Positions 5,968 through 8,348 of a DNA stretch of 8,348 bases are shown in pieces (positions within the stretch are counted from its first letter, which is position 1; every line of letters starts with the position of its first letter). A program made the translations under genes and the position numbers. The stretch spans positions 1-8,348 of the forward strand of contig JAAYLO010000194.1 of the NCBI GenBank assembly GCA_012521855.1, in the 5' to 3' direction. This stretch comes from Halanaerobiaceae bacterium. Its GTDB lineage: Bacteria; Bacillota; Halanaerobiia; Halanaerobiales; DTU029. The notes under the pieces were generated by a model, which saw only the letters and a list, made by a program, of their open reading frames with translations, was not told the DNA's origin and did not search any database.

Positions 5968-7014
5968 TTGTATGGACGATATGTAATAAAACGTATACTA
6001 TATGGCTTAATAAATTATATAATAATAATTTTTATATTTTCAGCACTATTTAATACCTTTGTGGAGACAACCCTGAAATCCCAGATTGAAGAAATGTTCC
6101 ACGGGGAATTTATGACCAGGGATTTAAGCGGTTATTCTGTAGAAGATATAAATAAACTACGGGCAGAAAGAAGACATGATTTATATCAAAGATATCATTT
6201 ATTTGATCCCTTAGTAGTCAGGATTTTCTGGCGTGCTTATGATACTCTTACCTTTAACCTGGGTAATTCCACCAATATAACCTCATCTTCAGGAGAAAGG
6301 GATGTACGTATAATTGTTGGTGAAGCAATTCCCAGAACTGCTCTATTGTTTACGGTATCATCATTTTTTAATGTTATTATTGCTATAATTCTGGGTATCA
6401 AAAAAGCACAGAAAGCAGGGAAATTACTTGATCAATCTACATCCATTATGACAATGATTGTCTATGGTATGCCGTCCTGGTGGCTGGGAATGATGCTGAT
6501 TATGTTTTTTGTATATACTATTAATATTTTCCCTTCAGGCGGGATTTTGTCCACACCGCCACCGACTGGTTTTAAATACTATCTGGATATACTTTACCAT
6601 ATGGCTCTACCTGTATTAACACTTGTTTTATTGAGAGCCTGGAGTGGGGCATATTTAATCAGAAATATAGTCCTGGGTACACTTCAGGAAGACTATATCA
6701 TGTCTGCCAGGGCCAGAGGACTTCCGGAAAAACGGGTTCTCTACGGGCATACCTTGAGGTCAGCAGCTCCTCCTATTGTGACAATGTCTGTAATGGATTT
6801 ATTGGTATCTTTTTCTGGAGCGATTATCTTTGAGGGTATTTTCAGCTGGCCGGGTATGGGAAATTTATACTGGGTTGCCCTTCAACAGAGTGATATACCT
6901 GTTTTAATGGGAAATCTGTCCATTACAACACTTTTATATCTCTCAGGTCTGGTTTTACTGGATCTCATTTATGGTTTCCTTGATCCCAGAATAAAAGTAG
7001 GTGGTAAAGCATGA
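5968..7014 (+). CDS. ABC importer permease, DppB/OppB type
   Basis: A 348-residue inner-membrane permease, one half of the transmembrane channel of a family 5 peptide/oligosaccharide importer. Residues 4-31 carry the basic start RYVIKRIL and TM1. A loop of about 90 residues follows, containing the family's 'RHDLYQRYHLFDPLVVRIFW' segment (like 'lg.ldkPl..qy..wl'). A second hydrophobic block starts at AIPRTALLFTVSSFFNVIIA (120-139). The cytoplasmic EAA loop, DYIMSARARGLPEKRVLYGH (242-261), keeps the conserved Gly at 251 and would contact the ATPase. The C-terminus has IIFEGIFSWPGMGNLYWVAL and ends LDPRIKVGGKA, both typical. Start is TTG at 5968 with GAGGTG upstream. It follows the binding-protein gene after a terminator hairpin and overlaps the next permease gene by the ATGA tetranucleotide, indicating translational coupling. 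Length and motifs are normal for the family; substrate is not deducible. Confidence 0.92.
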   Translation: MYGRYVIKRILYGLINYIIIIFIFSALFNTFVETTLKSQIEEMFHGEFMTRDLSGYSVEDINKLRAERRHDLYQRYHLFDPLVVRIFWRAYDTLTFNLGNSTNITSSSGERDVRIIVGEAIPRTALLFTVSSFFNVIIAIILGIKKAQKAGKLLDQSTSIMTMIVYGMPSWWLGMMLIMFFVYTINIFPSGGILSTPPPTGFKYYLDILYHMALPVLTLVLLRAWSGAYLIRNIVLGTLQEDYIMSARARGLPEKRVLYGHTLRSAAPPIVTMSVMDLLVSFSGAIIFEGIFSWPGMGNLYWVALQQSDIPVLMGNLSITTLLYLSGLVLLDLIYGFLDPRIKVGGKA

Positions 7015-8348
7015 GTACGGAAAGAAAGAAAAATAAAGCGAATAATATAAAAAAGGATTCCAGACTGAAAAATATGAAAGATGCATTCCTTGAGTTCTGG
7101 CAGGAATTCAAACAGGTAAAATACGGAATCACAGGCCTGGTTTTGCTTATGGTTTTTATTCTGTTAGTGATTCTGGAAACATATATAATTCCTTTTTCTG
7201 AAGCAGGTAAGAGGTGGAATGATATTTCTTACTGGAAGGATAACCCCAGGAGTGCTGCTCCTGTCTGGATTAACTGGTTTTCCAGCGAGAAAAGTGCTGT
7301 CCATGAATTCTTAACTGAACCGGAAATGAATGTTACGGAAACACCCCAGTTTAAAATTATCGAGGGAGTGTTTAATTATGATTATAAATATGATCTTCCT
7401 CCAGCTGAAATAACCTTTAAAGCAAGGGCTAAAGGTGATATTGTTGTGGAAGGGGAAATTCTGAGACCAGATGGTGAAACAATAAGCCTGGTCCAGAAGA
7501 ACTATCACTCCCGGAATGAGGTAGAAATAAGGATTCCACTGGCTAGTGAGGCACAGAGCAATGTTATTAATTTTGGCCGACTTCATGAATCTGAGGAGAA
7601 TAGAAGGAGTATCAGTACTCATCAACTCAGGCCCCTCAATATTCTTTTTGCCAGGGCAGAAGAGGGAATTCTGACTGCACCTGTAGCTTTAAAAGGGGAT
7701 TATCAAATGAAATTCACGATAGCAGTTATGGGGGAAGGGGCATATCTTGAAGAACCGGAGCTGATTGTTTCCGGAAGAATTTTTGGTTTTCTCGGAACAG
7801 ATGATTCAAAACGGGATCTCTGGAGTGGAATTGTAGCCGGCAGTAAATGGGGTATTTTTATAGGACTATTAACAGCATTTGTATCTGTTACAATAGGTAT
7901 TATATATGGTGTAACCAGTGCTTATTATGGCGGCTGGATAGACTCATTGATGATGAGGGTTGCTGAGATTTTTGCCAGTGTGCCCATGCTTCCCGTACTG
8001 GTTGTCTTAAGTGCTTTATACAAACCCAGTATCTGGATTCTGATTATTATGATGTGTGTTTTCTACTGGGTCAGTCCGGTCCGGACAGTACGGAGTATGG
8101 CATTACAGATAAAAGAAGAGACCTATATAGAGGCTGCTCATGCCCTGGATGCTTCAAATAGAAGGATTATTTTCAAGCATATGATTCCACAGCTGATACC
8201 ATATGCTTTTGCCAGTATGGCTCTTTCTGTACCCGGGGCAATAGTCTCTGAAGCGACTATAAGCCTGCTTGGTTTAGGGGATGCCACTATTGTTACCTGG
8301 GGACAGATATTACACAGTGCCATGAAAAATAGTGCGATCCTGAAAGGG
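7011..8348 (+). CDS. ABC importer permease, DppC/OppC type, with large extracytoplasmic insert (partial)
   Basis: The window holds the first 446 residues; the 3' end is outside. Basic cytoplasmic N-terminus (1-38), TM1 (about 39-60), then about 200 residues before LGTDDSKRDLWSGIVAGSKW (261-280), the family's 'fGTDelGRDvlsrllyGar' motif. In ordinary OppC/DppC proteins that gap is a few tens of residues, so about 150 are extra. The inserted part is hydrophilic and beta-rich (for example EITFKARAKGDIVVEGEILR), probably a domain on the outer face. TM segments follow at about 281-301, 325-337 and 341-358. The EAA loop is YIEAAHALDASNRRIIFKHM (372-391): Asp380 replaces the usually invariant Gly of EAAxxxG. 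The motif ISLLGLGDATIVTWGQIL is typical of the C-terminal part. Start ATG overlaps the previous stop (ATGA). It should pair with the upstream permease; ATPase genes are expected downstream. Confidence 0.92.
   Translation, partial: MSTERKKNKANNIKKDSRLKNMKDAFLEFWQEFKQVKYGITGLVLLMVFILLVILETYIIPFSEAGKRWNDISYWKDNPRSAAPVWINWFSSEKSAVHEFLTEPEMNVTETPQFKIIEGVFNYDYKYDLPPAEITFKARAKGDIVVEGEILRPDGETISLVQKNYHSRNEVEIRIPLASEAQSNVINFGRLHESEENRRSISTHQLRPLNILFARAEEGILTAPVALKGDYQMKFTIAVMGEGAYLEEPELIVSGRIFGFLGTDDSKRDLWSGIVAGSKWGIFIGLLTAFVSVTIGIIYGVTSAYYGGWIDSLMMRVAEIFASVPMLPVLVVLSALYKPSIWILIIMMCVFYWVSPVRTVRSMALQIKEETYIEAAHALDASNRRIIFKHMIPQLIPYAFASMALSVPGAIVSEATISLLGLGDATIVTWGQILHSAMKNSAILKG

Noticed and set aside
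7311..7625. Minus-strand open frame opposite the insert of the second permease
   Set aside because: The plus-strand permease frame is uninterrupted from 7011 to the window end and resumes family motifs after the insert, so the insert is coding on the plus strand.
1..8348. CRISPR arrays, tRNA or rRNA genes, insertion sequences
   Set aside because: No regularly spaced repeats, tRNA-like cloverleaf sequences, transposase frames or terminal inverted repeats were seen.

Overview
The window looks like a chromosomal segment of a low-to-mid GC Firmicute, most plausibly a diderm anaerobe of the Halanaerobiales type. This is an inference from codon style (many AGG, ATA and TTA codons), strong AGGAGG-type ribosome sites, a substrate-binding protein with an ordinary signal peptide instead of a lipobox, and a DUF1538 protein whose family includes cation/proton antiporters. 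No taxonomic marker gene is present.

Left part (1-2400, minus strand). Three closely spaced genes read right to left: a Yip1-like membrane protein (1723-2400), a two-repeat DUF1538 membrane protein (186-1685), and the start of a P-II-like signalling protein (1-196, cut by the window edge). The last two overlap by 11 bases, which suggests translational coupling and a functional pair: a small nucleotide-sensing protein acting on a membrane transporter. A good promoter (TTTACT-17-TATAAT) lies at 2443-2471.

Middle (2401-3393). A divergent intergenic region carries copies of AAAGGAATTA. It is followed by a DUF624/YesL-type membrane protein on the plus strand. A 174-base gap then holds an 18-bp inverted repeat (17 of 18 matching), a central near-palindrome and a strong promoter (TTGAAT-17-TATAAT). 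The right arm of the repeat overlaps the -35 element, so this looks like a looping or dual-site operator.

Right part (3394-8348, plus strand). An oligopeptide/oligosaccharide-type (family 5) ABC importer operon: an 831-residue exported solute-binding protein, a strong intrinsic terminator that probably lowers downstream expression, a DppB/OppB-type permease, and a DppC/OppC-type permease that overlaps it by ATGA and runs off the window. The ATPases are presumably beyond the edge.

The most striking observation is that the solute-binding protein appears circularly permuted. The part that normally follows the GTGPY...NPDYW segment (the 'ldkivfrvipd...GeiDia' segment, then 'vRqAl..aidr') is at its N-terminus, directly after the signal peptide. 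The canonical N-terminal half (the WHDGtplTaeDV region through GPY...YW) sits at residues about 386-718. A beta-rich domain is appended after that. The partner OppC-like permease carries a roughly 200-residue extracytoplasmic stretch between TM1 and TM2, and has Asp in place of the conserved Gly of its EAA loop. Together these suggest an unusual variant of the family 5 importer.
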